A stretch of 64,000 bases of DNA from Methylacidimicrobium sp. AP8 (GTDB lineage: Bacteria > Verrucomicrobiota > Verrucomicrobiia > Methylacidiphilales > Methylacidiphilaceae). The notes under the pieces are model-generated. The model had not been told where the DNA came from and did not search any database. It saw nothing but the letters and a program-made list of their open reading frames with translations. Below are positions 35,639 through 44,289 of the stretch, piece after piece. Location: assembly GCF_903064525.1 (NCBI RefSeq), contig NZ_LR797830.1:1240001-1304000 (forward strand), read 5' to 3'. Position 1 is the first letter of the stretch; every line of letters begins with the position of its first letter. The position numbers and the translations under genes are program-made.

Positions 35639-37462
35639 TCAGAGCAGCTCCTCGAGCAGCCGGCCGGTGAGGTCGTACCGCAGGAACGGAGTGATCAGGT
35701 AGACCCCTCCGAACTGCTCGAGCACCGCCTCCGCCAGCGCCCGTGCCGCTTCCAATCCGGCCTCCGTCGCCTTGGGCCCCTCCAAGTGGCGCAATCTCTC
35801 CCGAAGGCTTTCGGGAATCGAAATCCCCGGCACCTCGTTGTGCAGGAACTCGGCGTTGCGGGCGTTGAGCACCGGCATGATCCCGACGAAGACCGGGATG
35901 CCCAAAGGCTTGAGGTGCTCGGCGGTCTTCCGGATGAGCGCCGCGTCGAAGACCGGTTGGGTCATCGCGTATTGGGCGCCCGCGGCGATCTTCGATTCGA
36001 GCTTGCGCACCTGAGAATCGAACTGCACCGAGTTGGGATTGAAAGCGCAGCCGATTACGAAGTTGGTCTTCGCCTTGAGATCCCGCCCCGCGGCGGAGAC
36101 TCCCGTGTTGAGCTTCGCGATCAGCTTGATGAGCCCGAGCGAGTTGAGGTCATAGACCGAGGTCGCTCCCGGATGGTCGCCCGCCTTCGCGGGATCTCCG
36201 GTCAAGGCGAGCACGTGACGGAAGCCGAGCACCGCGAACCCCAGCAGCTCGGACTGGATGCCGAGGAGATTTCTGTCCCGGCAAGCGAGGTGGAGGATCG
36301 TGTGGAGGCGGGAGGTGCGCCGGGCCGCCACCGCCGCCGCCAGATTGCTGACCCGGAGAATGGCCAGCGAGTTGTCGGCCAGCGTGAGCGCGTCGGCTCC
36401 CGCCTGCTCCAGCGCCCGAACCCCATCGAGAAATTTGTCCATGGCGAGCGTTCGCGGAGAATCGAACTCGACTATGGCGACCGGCTTCCGCCGGTACCGA
36501 TCCAAGAGGCTCTCTTCCTCGATCTTCAGCGGCTCTTCTTTCCTTGCCGCCTCGATCGCGGGCAAGGACTGCCGCCGCGGCTTCTCGAGCCGGGGACGGT
36601 AGCGGGCGAGCACGGGCGCCATCGCAGCGATGTGGAGAGGGCTCGTTCCGTAATCCCCACCCAGCAGGCGGACTCCTTCGGCGACGAACCGCTCCACGTT
36701 CGCGGCGAAATATTCCGGGCTGGCCGAATAGGAGAGCCGCCCCTCGTAGAATTCGGGCTTCCCCGCGTTCGGGAAGGCGCAGAGGAAGGCTTCCGGATGG
36801 ACCTCGATATCCTCGAGCAGGTGGAGCGAGGCCAGGACGCCGCAGCTTCCGCCGATACCGACGATCCGGGCTCCCGATTGCCGGAGCGAGGCGAGGCCGG
36901 AGCCGAGCGTCTCCCCGTTGCCGAGCCGGCCTTCCTCGAAGGCGGCGAGTGAAACCGCCGCCAGAGGGGCTCCTAACTCTCGGGCGACCGAGAGCGCGAG
37001 TGTCGCTTCGGAAAGCTCGGTGAAAGTCTCCAGAAAGATCACGTCGCAGCCCGCCTCCAGCAGAGCGGTGATCTGCTCCCGGTAGAGGATGCGCCGCTCC
37101 TCCGGAGAAAGGCTCCCTTCCCAAGGGCGGAGCCAGATCGGCCCGATGCTTCCCGCCAGGAAACACTCGCCTCCCCCGGCCTCCCGCGCGAGCTCCACCC
37201 CACGCCGGTTGATCTCAACAACCCTCTCCTCGAGACCGAACCGGCCGAGACTGGCACGATTCGCCCCCGTCGTGTTGGTGCGGAGGAGGCCGGCTCCGGC
37301 CCGGCGGTAGTCGGCATGCGCGCGCCGGACCAGATCGGGACGGCTCAAGTTCGCCTCTTCGAGGCAATAGCGGCGCGGGAGCCCGAGCGAATAGAGGTAG
37401 GTTCCGAGCGCCCCGTCGCCAAGAAGGAGCCGCTGGGAGAGGTATTCTAATAGATTTGCCAT
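35639..37462 (-). CDS. Homocysteine S-methyltransferase / methylenetetrahydrofolate reductase fusion
   Basis: A 607-residue protein like YitJ. The N-terminal homocysteine S-methyltransferase barrel covers about 1-290 (LLGDGALGTYL; ITALLEAGCDVIFLETF). The C-terminal MetF-type flavin reductase covers about 320-605 (TGDPAKAGDHP; GAQYAMTQPVFD; GIMPVLNARN). Cys207 is kept in GGSCG, but the GGCCG zinc motif is GGDYG here (D270, Y271), so the methyltransferase half probably lacks zinc. The reductase half looks complete and would make 5-methyl-THF. It is divergent from LOG with only 30 bases between starts. Confidence 0.88.
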   Translation of the reverse strand: MANLLEYLSQRLLLGDGALGTYLYSLGLPRRYCLEEANLSRPDLVRRAHADYRRAGAGLLRTNTTGANRASLGRFGLEERVVEINRRGVELAREAGGGECFLAGSIGPIWLRPWEGSLSPEERRILYREQITALLEAGCDVIFLETFTELSEATLALSVARELGAPLAAVSLAAFEEGRLGNGETLGSGLASLRQSGARIVGIGGSCGVLASLHLLEDIEVHPEAFLCAFPNAGKPEFYEGRLSYSASPEYFAANVERFVAEGVRLLGGDYGTSPLHIAAMAPVLARYRPRLEKPRRQSLPAIEAARKEEPLKIEEESLLDRYRRKPVAIVEFDSPRTLAMDKFLDGVRALEQAGADALTLADNSLAILRVSNLAAAVAARRTSRLHTILHLACRDRNLLGIQSELLGFAVLGFRHVLALTGDPAKAGDHPGATSVYDLNSLGLIKLIAKLNTGVSAAGRDLKAKTNFVIGCAFNPNSVQFDSQVRKLESKIAAGAQYAMTQPVFDAALIRKTAEHLKPLGIPVFVGIMPVLNARNAEFLHNEVPGISIPESLRERLRHLEGPKATEAGLEAARALAEAVLEQFGGVYLITPFLRYDLTGRLLEELL

Positions 37463-37492
37463 GAAAGGAAGCCGACGCATTATAGGGCCGGG

Positions 37493-38536
37493 ATGACCGA
37501 AAAAAAAAGCGCGGGCTATTCGACGGGCGAGCCTGCGCTGGATCAGAAAATCCTCGAGTTGCTCGACGCAGCCGGCATCCGCGGCGCTCAGCGGGAATAT
37601 TTTGAGATGGTGGCGACCGCCCTCCGCTTCGGCCGCCAGGCGACGACTCCGGGTGACATCCGGATGATCAACCAGGTGCTTAAGGAGATCCGGTATGCCG
37701 ACGCCGTCTTTCAGCCCTACCGCGGGGTCAAGAAGGTGACGATCTTCGGCTCGGCCCGGGTCGCTCCCGACCAACCGGATTGGCGGATGGCCCGGATGTT
37801 CGCCGAGCGGATCGCTAAGGCCGGCTTCATGGTCCTGACGGGCGGCGGGGAGGGGATCATGGGCGCGGCGCAGCTCGGAGCGGGAAAGGAGATGAGCTTC
37901 GGGTTGAACATCCGCCTTCCCTACGAGCAGCGCCCCAACGAGGTGATCGAGGGTGACCGGAAATTGATCTTCTTCCGCTACTTCTTCACTCGCAAGCTCC
38001 ACTTCGTCAAGGAGTCCCACGCCATCGCCCTCTTTCCCGGCGGCTTCGGCACGATGGACGAATGCTTCGAGGCCTTGACCCTCATGCAGACGGGCAAAGC
38101 CCCCATCGTCCCCATGGTCTTCCTCGAACACCCGGGAGGGTGTTATTGGAGCGCCTTCCGGGAGTTCCTGAACAAGGAGCTCCTCTCACGCGGGCTCATT
38201 TCGGAGCAGGACTTTTACCTGTTCACCTTCACGGACGACCTGGAGGAGGCGGTCCGGGAAATCGAGCGCTTCTATCACAACTTTCATTCCTACCGGTTCG
38301 TGGGTGATCTCCTGGCCTTGCGGCTGCATCGGGCTCCGGGCGACTCGGACCTCGCCGCGATCGAGCGGGACTTCCACGACATCGTCGTCGGACCCGGCTC
38401 CTTCGCAAAGAGCGGCGCGCTGCCGCCCGAGGCCAACGAGCCCGAGCTGCTCTCTCTGCCGCGGGTCTGCTTCCCCTTCGACCGGAGATCCTTCGGCCGG
38501 CTGCGGCAACTGATCGATCGGCTCAATGAATTTTGA
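37493..38536 (+). CDS. LOG family protein (lysine decarboxylase-like fold)
   Basis: A 347-residue Rossmann-like protein. The LOG signature PGGFGTMDE is present with GSARV and VLTGGGEGIMGAA. LOG enzymes hydrolyse nucleoside 5'-monophosphates; this longer type also occurs as a nucleotide 5'-monophosphate nucleosidase. N- and C-terminal extensions of about 85 and 90 residues flank the core. It is followed by an L,D-transpeptidase gene overlapping by 11 bases. Confidence 0.9.
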   Translation: MTEKKSAGYSTGEPALDQKILELLDAAGIRGAQREYFEMVATALRFGRQATTPGDIRMINQVLKEIRYADAVFQPYRGVKKVTIFGSARVAPDQPDWRMARMFAERIAKAGFMVLTGGGEGIMGAAQLGAGKEMSFGLNIRLPYEQRPNEVIEGDRKLIFFRYFFTRKLHFVKESHAIALFPGGFGTMDECFEALTLMQTGKAPIVPMVFLEHPGGCYWSAFREFLNKELLSRGLISEQDFYLFTFTDDLEEAVREIERFYHNFHSYRFVGDLLALRLHRAPGDSDLAAIERDFHDIVVGPGSFAKSGALPPEANEPELLSLPRVCFPFDRRSFGRLRQLIDRLNEF

Positions 38537-39047
38537 ACCCTGGGATACCTCGAGGCTGGGCTTGGTTCCGAAGGGAACCTGGTTTCATGTTTCGGTCTGG
38601 GAGCAGAAAGTCCGCGTACTGCGGGACAAGGAGCCGCTCTGGGAAGCGCCGGTAAGCACCGCCCGGCTCGGCTGCGGGGAGGAGGCCGGCAGCCACCGGA
38701 CCCCACGGGGATGGCACTTCGTCTGCGAAAAGATCGGGGAGGGAGCTCCGCTCGGCACCGAGTTCCGCGGGCGAAAGCCGACCGGATTCCTTTGGACTCC
38801 CGACGCCCCGTTTTTCGAGCGGAGCCTGATCCTCACCCGCATTCTCTGGCTGGCGGGAATGGAGCCTCACAATCTGAACACACGCGAGCGTTTCATCTAT
38901 TTCCATGGCACCAACCGCGAGGATGCGATCGGAAAACCGATGAGCCGGGGCTGCATCTGCCTCCGGAACGAAGATATGATCGAGCTCTTCGAGCATGCCT
39001 CGATAGGCACGCGGGTCTTGATCGAGGAAAAGGGACATCGGCTATGA
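38526..39047 (+). CDS. L,D-transpeptidase (YkuD domain)
   Basis: A 173-residue protein. The catalytic motif is HGTNREDAIGKPMSRGCICL, with the nucleophile Cys in SRGCICL and the upstream His in FHGTN. L,D-transpeptidases cross-link peptidoglycan or attach proteins to it. No signal peptide is obvious, which is unusual for a periplasmic enzyme; an alternative upstream start is not available because of the overlap with LOG. Confidence 0.88.
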   Translation: MNFEPWDTSRLGLVPKGTWFHVSVWEQKVRVLRDKEPLWEAPVSTARLGCGEEAGSHRTPRGWHFVCEKIGEGAPLGTEFRGRKPTGFLWTPDAPFFERSLILTRILWLAGMEPHNLNTRERFIYFHGTNREDAIGKPMSRGCICLRNEDMIELFEHASIGTRVLIEEKGHRL

Positions 39048-39694
39048 GCCGGGCCATCGGCACGATCCTGCTCGACTGGTCGGGCACCCTAGTCGACGAT
39101 CTTCGCTTCGCCCATCGGGCGGCCAACCAGGTGCTCGCCCTCTACCGGAAGCCTACGATGACGCTGGAGGAGTTCCGGGAGCGCTTCTTTCTCCCGCTGC
39201 GCGACTTCTACCGGACGATTCTTCCGGAAGTCCCCTTGGAGACCCTCGATCGCTTCTATCACGCCGCCTTCCGTTTCTTCCGCCCGCGGATTCCTCTTTT
39301 GCCCCACGCCGTCGACTTCCTCGAGTTTTGTCGTGCCAAGGGCCTGCGGATGATCCTTTTGAGCACGATTCAAAAGGACCATTTCCTCGATCAGGCCCGA
39401 CGGCACGGGATCCTCGGCTATTTCTCCCAAATCCATACGGAGGTCACCGACAAGCGCGTTGCGCTTTCCCGGCTGCGGGAGGAGATGGGGTTGGCGCCGC
39501 AAGAGGCGATCTTTTTGGGCGACATGGTCCACGACATCGAAGCGGCGCATGCGGCAGGCATTCTTTCCGGCGCCCTCCTGACCGGCTACGACACCCGCGC
39601 CAAGCTCGAGGCGGCGCGCCCGAGCTTTCTCTTCGCAGATCTGGCCGAAGCTCGGAGCTTCCTGGAAGAGAGGCGGGAGACAAAAGGCGGCTAG
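39044..39694 (+). CDS. HAD-superfamily hydrolase
   Basis: A 216-residue phosphatase-like protein. Motif I is LLDWSGTLVDD: the first Asp is the nucleophile, but the usual second Asp is Ser, as in phosphonatase-like members (DWAGT). Motif II is ILLST, the motif III Lys lies near VTDKRVAL, and motif IV is IFLGDMVHDIEAA. A helical cap lies between motifs I and II. Substrate unknown. ATG 39044 overlaps the transpeptidase stop by 4 bases. Confidence 0.87.
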   Translation: MSRAIGTILLDWSGTLVDDLRFAHRAANQVLALYRKPTMTLEEFRERFFLPLRDFYRTILPEVPLETLDRFYHAAFRFFRPRIPLLPHAVDFLEFCRAKGLRMILLSTIQKDHFLDQARRHGILGYFSQIHTEVTDKRVALSRLREEMGLAPQEAIFLGDMVHDIEAAHAAGILSGALLTGYDTRAKLEAARPSFLFADLAEARSFLEERRETKGG

Positions 39695-39713
39695 CAGCGC
39701 CGCCCGGCCCTTT

Positions 39714-40433
39714 CTACTTCCCTTCCCTTCCTCCCCGTTCCGGCGCGGAAACGGACCGCAAGGGAAGATGGAGGCTCAAGGAGCCGCGGAGCGACAGCGG
39801 CCGGCCCGGCCCGAACGGGCCGCCCGTTTCCCGCCTCCCTGCGGACGGCCTTCTTCCCATTTCGGCCTCCTTCTCCCTCCCGTTCCGATGGAGGGAAAGC
39901 TCGAGCGCGAGGTGCAGCCCGTAGCCGCCGGAGAGATCTCCCGCCGCCGCGGGACTCTCCTCGAGCTTCTCTTTCCGGGCCCGGCGCAGTCCGCCCTCCG
40001 CCTCCTCCACCGCCTTGCGGCCGGCCTCCCGCGTCTGGCACACCCGTTCCTCGGTCTCCGGCTCCTTTCCGGCGGCAGGCACGGATTCGGGGTGCGAACC
40101 GGCACACGGCTTTGCCTTCGGATCGGTTCCCTGCTCCCTCGCCGCAGGCGACAAGACCTTGCTTTTCCCGCTTTCCTTCCCCCCTTCCGCCGCGCACGGC
40201 TCCGGCGGCGGAAACGGGGAAGCGGCGAAGAATTGCCGGGCCCAGGCGAAACCCGATCGGGCGACGGAAAGCAGATGGCCCGCCGCCCGGAGCAGATCGG
40301 CCGTGCTCAGGGAAGCGGAGAACGGATCGAGATTGCGCTGCACGAAGGAACGCATCTGCGGATCGAGCGTGGCCGGGACGTGCGGCATCGAGGTGTGGTG
40401 GCCGACGCTCAGCTGGACGTGGAGGGAAGCCAT
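39714..40433 (-). CDS. Hypothetical protein
   Basis: A 239-residue protein preceded by a good GGAGG site at proper spacing, which argues it is real. The N-terminus is patterned (DPQMRSFVQRNLDPFSASLS, LLRAAGHLLSVARSGFAWAR). The middle is charged and low-complexity, and a segment SGGYGLHLALELSLHRNG follows. No domain is recognised. It is convergent with the HAD gene and divergent from the M20 peptidase. Confidence 0.55.
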   Translation of the reverse strand: MASLHVQLSVGHHTSMPHVPATLDPQMRSFVQRNLDPFSASLSTADLLRAAGHLLSVARSGFAWARQFFAASPFPPPEPCAAEGGKESGKSKVLSPAAREQGTDPKAKPCAGSHPESVPAAGKEPETEERVCQTREAGRKAVEEAEGGLRRARKEKLEESPAAAGDLSGGYGLHLALELSLHRNGREKEAEMGRRPSAGRRETGGPFGPGRPLSLRGSLSLHLPLRSVSAPERGGREGK

Positions 40434-40600
40434 TTCTTTTGCCTCCGTTACGAAAGGTTTCGGAATCTTTTTTTCGGCAGTGCGTCGATCGCCCGACCCG
40501 CGTCACCCGGCTCCTCCTGCACCGGGCTCTGCAAGCCGGCGGAGGCGCAGCCGCTTTCCTCTTTGACACCGCAGGAGCAATCCGGCAAAACCGGATCAGC

Positions 40601-41890
40601 GTGCCGACAACCGTTTCTTCCTCCCTCGACTGGGGCCGCCTGGGCGCGGAAGCATTGGAGATCCTGCAGGCGTACGTTCGTATTCCCTCGGTCAATCCGC
40701 CGGCCGACACGACGAAGACGGCGGACTTCCTGCGGCAGGTGCTGGAGGAAAACGGCGTTCCCGCCCGGGTTTATGCCAGCGGTCCGATCGCGCGCAACGT
40801 CCTGGCCCGCCTTCCGGGCCGCGATCCCTCGCGAAAGCCCCTCCTCCTGCTCAACCATATGGACGTGGTGCCCGCGGACGCTTCCCGATGGAAGGTCCCC
40901 CCGTTTGCGGCCGCGGTTCATGATGGTTTCCTCTGGGGTCGGGGCACGCTCGACATGAAGGGACTGGGGATCCAGCAGCTCATGGCCTTCCTGGCGCTCA
41001 AGCGGGCCGGGATCGTGCCTCCGCGGCCGATCCTCTTTCTGGCCACGGCGGACGAGGAGAGCGGAGGCCGGGCGGGCATCCGCTGGATGATCGAGAACCA
41101 TTGGGATGTGCTCGATCCCGAATATGTGCTCGACGAGTCGGGATTCGGCACCCGCGATCTTTTCGCTTCCCCCAAGCTGGTCTTGACGGTGCAGGTGGGG
41201 GACAAGCAACCGGTTTGGCTGCGGCTCGCCGCGACCGGCCGGCCTGGGCACGGCTCGATCCCCACTGGGAACGACGCCCCGGCGATCCTCCTACGCGCAA
41301 TCGGAAGGATCCTCGAGCGAAAGGAAGCCGACCGGCCTCCCGCGGTGGTGGAGGCGATGGTCGCCCGAGTCGGAGCTCCTCTCGCTCCCCATCCCTTCAC
41401 CGACTCGATCCGGCGCAACACGGTCGCCTTGACCAGCCTTTCGGCCGGGGTCGGCACCCCCCCGAAGATCAACGTGATCCCCTCGTCCGCCGAGGCGACC
41501 TTAGACTGCCGCCTCCTTCCCGGAGTCGATCCCCAGGAGTTCCTCTCCTCGATCCGAACGCTGGTGCAGGATCTCCCGGTCACCATCGAGCTCGCCAACG
41601 AGCTGGCCGATCCCGCGCCTCCGAGCCGTTGGGACACCCCGCTCTTCGCCGCGATCGAGCGGACGGTCGCGGCGCACTATCCGGAGGCGGTGGTCACCCC
41701 GCTGCTTAGCTCGGGCTTCACCGACTCCCGTTACCTGCGTCAGAAGGGTGCGGTCGGTTACGGGTTCATGCCGATGATCCTGGACTCGGAGACCGCTTGG
41801 AGCGCCCATTCCGATTCGGAACGGATCCCCATAGCCGAGTTCCAGCGCGGGATTCGGGTTCTTTTCGACCTGTTGCAGGAGGATTTTTAG
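40601..41890 (+). CDS. M20 family metallopeptidase
   Basis: A 429-residue dinuclear zinc hydrolase from GTG 40601. Metal ligands are visible in LLNHMDVVPAD (His, Asp), WGRGTLDMKG (bridging Asp), ATADEESGG (catalytic and ligand Glu) and the C-terminal SAHSDSERI (His). The dimerisation domain lies at about 190-310 with GRPGHGSIP. The family includes dipeptidases, deacylases such as DapE and ArgE, and carboxypeptidases; the exact substrate is not evident. Confidence 0.9.
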   Translation: MPTTVSSSLDWGRLGAEALEILQAYVRIPSVNPPADTTKTADFLRQVLEENGVPARVYASGPIARNVLARLPGRDPSRKPLLLLNHMDVVPADASRWKVPPFAAAVHDGFLWGRGTLDMKGLGIQQLMAFLALKRAGIVPPRPILFLATADEESGGRAGIRWMIENHWDVLDPEYVLDESGFGTRDLFASPKLVLTVQVGDKQPVWLRLAATGRPGHGSIPTGNDAPAILLRAIGRILERKEADRPPAVVEAMVARVGAPLAPHPFTDSIRRNTVALTSLSAGVGTPPKINVIPSSAEATLDCRLLPGVDPQEFLSSIRTLVQDLPVTIELANELADPAPPSRWDTPLFAAIERTVAAHYPEAVVTPLLSSGFTDSRYLRQKGAVGYGFMPMILDSETAWSAHSDSERIPIAEFQRGIRVLFDLLQEDF

Positions 41891-41937
41891 ATACGCCCAG
41901 GACAGGTTTTTCCACAACGGCTCAAGGCAGAAACACG

Positions 41938-42351
41938 ATGAAGATCGCCCTGCTCCACCACGCGGCCCTTCCGGTCACCGACCTGGAACGATCGAAGGCC
42001 TTCTACCGGGAGATCCTGGGACTCCAGGAAGTACCCCGCGCCCCTTTCCCTTTTCCGGGAGCCTGGTTCGCCCTTCCGGGCGGCCAGCGGATCCATCTGA
42101 TCGTTTCCCCCGGTCAAACCATGCGTACCGGCAAGGGGATCGACTCGCGGGACGGACACATCGCGCTTCGGGTCGCCAGCTACCGGGAAACCCTCGAGGA
42201 GCTACGGGCGAAAGGCTACAGCCCCGAGGCGGCCGACGAGCTTCACCGGATCAAGGTCGATCCCCATTCGGTCGCGGGCTTTCCGCAGCTCTACCTTCTC
42301 GATCCCGACCGGAACTTGATCGAGATCAACGCCGAGAAGCTCGATTTATAG
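41938..42351 (+). CDS. VOC family protein (glyoxalase/dioxygenase fold)
   Basis: A 137-residue protein. LLHHAALPVTDLERSKAFYR, LGLQEVPR, HIALRVASYRETLEELRAKG and YLLDPDRNLIEIN are typical VOC motifs, with His and Glu at the expected metal positions. It may be a lyase or thiol-conjugate isomerase. It sits 47 bases after the M20 peptidase gene and just before a lipoprotein gene. Confidence 0.87.
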   Translation: MKIALLHHAALPVTDLERSKAFYREILGLQEVPRAPFPFPGAWFALPGGQRIHLIVSPGQTMRTGKGIDSRDGHIALRVASYRETLEELRAKGYSPEAADELHRIKVDPHSVAGFPQLYLLDPDRNLIEINAEKLDL

Positions 42352-42365
42352 AAAGGGCGGCGGCC

Positions 42366-42764
42366 GTGCCCGATCGCGACCGAACATTCCGGGCGGATCC
42401 GCTGTTGCTCCTCTTGCTCTTTCTTTCCCTTCTCGTATCCGGTTGCGGTCGCTCCTCCTCTTCGCCCGAGGGCGAGTACGGCGGCACGTGGACGGAAGCG
42501 GATCGGTCGACCGTCGAGGTGAGGTTGGCCCTCAAGCCGGGCGGCAAGGCCTCGATGCAGCGGACGGTGCGCTGGCCGGACGGCCGGACCGAAGCCGATT
42601 CCTGGGAATCGGACTACCGTTTGGAAGGCGATCGGATCCTGATCGGTTCCGAGGGGAAGGTCTACGCCGTCTTCCGTCGGCAAGGGACCTCTCTTCTCGA
42701 CGCGAGCCACTTGGTGGACGGGAAGCCGATCCGCCTGGCTAGGCTGGCGTCGCCGCCGCCTTAA
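42366..42764 (+). CDS. Small lipoprotein
   Basis: A 132-residue protein from GTG 42366. A lipoprotein signal with lipobox LVSGC (Cys about residue 27) is followed by a beta-rich domain (GEYGGTWTEADRSTVEVRL, RILIGSEGKVYAVFRR). Its TAA stop codon lies in the first bases of the dispersed repeat copy. Function unknown. Confidence 0.75.
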   Translation: MPDRDRTFRADPLLLLLLFLSLLVSGCGRSSSSPEGEYGGTWTEADRSTVEVRLALKPGGKASMQRTVRWPDGRTEADSWESDYRLEGDRILIGSEGKVYAVFRRQGTSLLDASHLVDGKPIRLARLASPPP

Positions 42765-42946
42765 CGGCCATTTCTCACAAATTTCGTAGCCGAGGCGCCG
42801 CAAATGGGCTTGGATGCGAGGCGGGCGCAGGTTTTCCACCGGAGCTGCAGGAAGACATACTGCGAGCATGGAAAACCAAGCGGGAGCGAAGCGAACGAAC
42901 CCGTTTTGCAAGCCGGAGGAGAACGCTTGTGAGAAATGGCCGTTAA
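42761..42946. repeat. Dispersed 186-bp MITE-like repeat, copy 1
   Basis: The ends are inverted repeats of about 20 bases beginning TTAACGGCCATTTCTCACAA. Related copies lie at 51340-51526 (opposite orientation) and 60538-60721. The interior shares long blocks such as GAGGCGCCGCAAATGGGCTT. No transposase is encoded, so it looks like a non-autonomous element. It supplies the stop codon of the lipoprotein gene. Confidence 0.85.
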
Positions 42947-43048
42947 CCTAGGCCCAGCCTTCCCGGCGACCGCTGCGGATATTTGAGGCAACAAGACCCC
43001 GAGAGCGGGAAACTTCTCCATTGCAGAACGCGCCGAAGAAACGGGAGA

Positions 43049-43567
43049 ATGGGGCGCATGGCTCTCCGGATTTCCGTTCCGTCTCGACTCCTCTTCCTTC
43101 ATCTCTACTCCCCTTTTCTTCTCTGCTTTTTTTGGGCTGCGGCATCGCTTCGCGCCGAGGGGAACGAGATCCGGATCGGGCCCCATGACCCTTGGACCCG
43201 CAGCGACATCCTCCTGCCGGAGGAGTTCCTGGCGCAAAAAGGATCGGGAAGCTCTTCCTATCTGGTCTGCCACGTCGGCTTCCGTTTTCTCTATATGGCG
43301 GGCCATATCCCGGGAGCGATCTACGTCGGCGCCGGCAAGGATTCCGACGGGATCGAAGCCCTCCGAAATGCCGTATCGGCGCTGCCCAGGGATCGGAGGA
43401 TCCTCCTCTACTGCGGCTGCTGTCCGCTGGATGTCTGCCCGAATCTCCGCCCCGCTTTCCAGACCGTCCGGAAGCTCGGATTCGCAAACGCCAAAATCCT
43501 TTACCTCCCCCACGACTTCGCCGAGGACTGGATCCGCAAGGGATATCCGACCGAAAAAGGCCGATGA
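43049..43567 (+). CDS. Exported rhodanese-like protein
   Basis: A 172-residue protein with a signal peptide (LLFLHLYSPFLLCFFWAAA). The rhodanese core has FLYMAGHIPGAIYVGAG and the active-site loop ILLYCGCCPLDVCPN, where the first Cys is the sulfur-carrying residue and further Cys cluster around it. It probably transfers sulfur or reduces thiols in the periplasm. Its stop overlaps the MGMT start (ATGA). Confidence 0.85.
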   Translation: MGRMALRISVPSRLLFLHLYSPFLLCFFWAAASLRAEGNEIRIGPHDPWTRSDILLPEEFLAQKGSGSSSYLVCHVGFRFLYMAGHIPGAIYVGAGKDSDGIEALRNAVSALPRDRRILLYCGCCPLDVCPNLRPAFQTVRKLGFANAKILYLPHDFAEDWIRKGYPTEKGR

Positions 43568-44268
43568 AGCCTCCGGCGGAACTGGAGTCGTCTATGCCTT
43601 TCGAACGCGGCTCCCGCTCGGCCGACGACCGGCCGCTCGACGAGAAGGCGGCCCGGACCGCAGCGCGCTTCCGCGACGGCGGCGTCGGGATGCGTTTTGC
43701 CGTGGGCACCTGCTCGCTAGGGTTCATCCTGGTGGCCGCGAGCCCTTGCGGGGTTACGGCCATCTTCCTTGGGGATGCTCCGGATGCGCTTTCCGATGAG
43801 CTGCGACGCCGCTTCCCGGAGGAGCGGCCCATCGCCGGGGGTGAGGCCTTCGGCCGACTGTTCGCGGAGGTTGTGGGGTTCATCGAGGAGCCGAGCCGAG
43901 GCCTCGATCTCCCCTTGGACGTCCGCGGCACCGCCTTCCAGCGGCGGGTTTGGCAAGCGCTGAGGGCAATTCCGCCCGGAGTCCGGGTAAGCTATCGCGA
44001 GATCGCCCGGCGCATCGGCGCCCCCCGAGCGGCACGCGCGGTGGCTCGCGCCTGCGCGGCCAATCCTTTGGCTGTTGCGATCCCCTGCCACCGTGTCGTG
44101 AGGACGGACGGCGAGCTGTCCGGCTACCACTGGGGTGCCGCGCGCAAGGAAGCGCTCCTGCGGCGCGAAATTGGGCTCCGATCGGGTCGAGAACATCCGG
44201 GAGCGCGCGCGCTTGCTTCGCGACCGCGGCGCAAGCGCGATTCCCGGTTCGATCGCCCCGGTTGTTGA
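43564..44268 (+). CDS. ogt: Methylated-DNA--protein-cysteine methyltransferase
   Basis: About 234 residues. The Ada/Ogt C-terminal domain contains GTAFQRRVWQALRAIPPG, the recognition helix SYREIARRIGAPRAARAVA, and the acceptor motif AIPCHRVV with the methyl-accepting Cys. It repairs O6-methylguanine by suicide transfer. A basic tail of about 30 residues after the domain is unusual. It is coupled to the rhodanese gene by a 4-base overlap. Confidence 0.9.
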   Translation: MKPPAELESSMPFERGSRSADDRPLDEKAARTAARFRDGGVGMRFAVGTCSLGFILVAASPCGVTAIFLGDAPDALSDELRRRFPEERPIAGGEAFGRLFAEVVGFIEEPSRGLDLPLDVRGTAFQRRVWQALRAIPPGVRVSYREIARRIGAPRAARAVARACAANPLAVAIPCHRVVRTDGELSGYHWGAARKEALLRREIGLRSGREHPGARALASRPRRKRDSRFDRPGC

Positions 44269-44289
44269 GGAAGCCGGAAGGCCGGATCC

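Noticed and set aside
37463-37492. SAM riboswitch in front of the homocysteine methyltransferase/MTHFR gene
   Set aside because: Only 30 bases separate it from the divergent LOG gene, too short for a riboswitch.
40112-40600. N-terminal extension of the M20 peptidase
   Set aside because: The frame is open, but the sequence is low-complexity and antisense to the minus-strand gene with a good ribosome site; the family starts near GTG 40601.
42765-42945. Short protein frames inside the dispersed repeat
   Set aside because: The frames are not kept open in all three copies and have no ribosome site, so the repeat is not treated as protein-coding.
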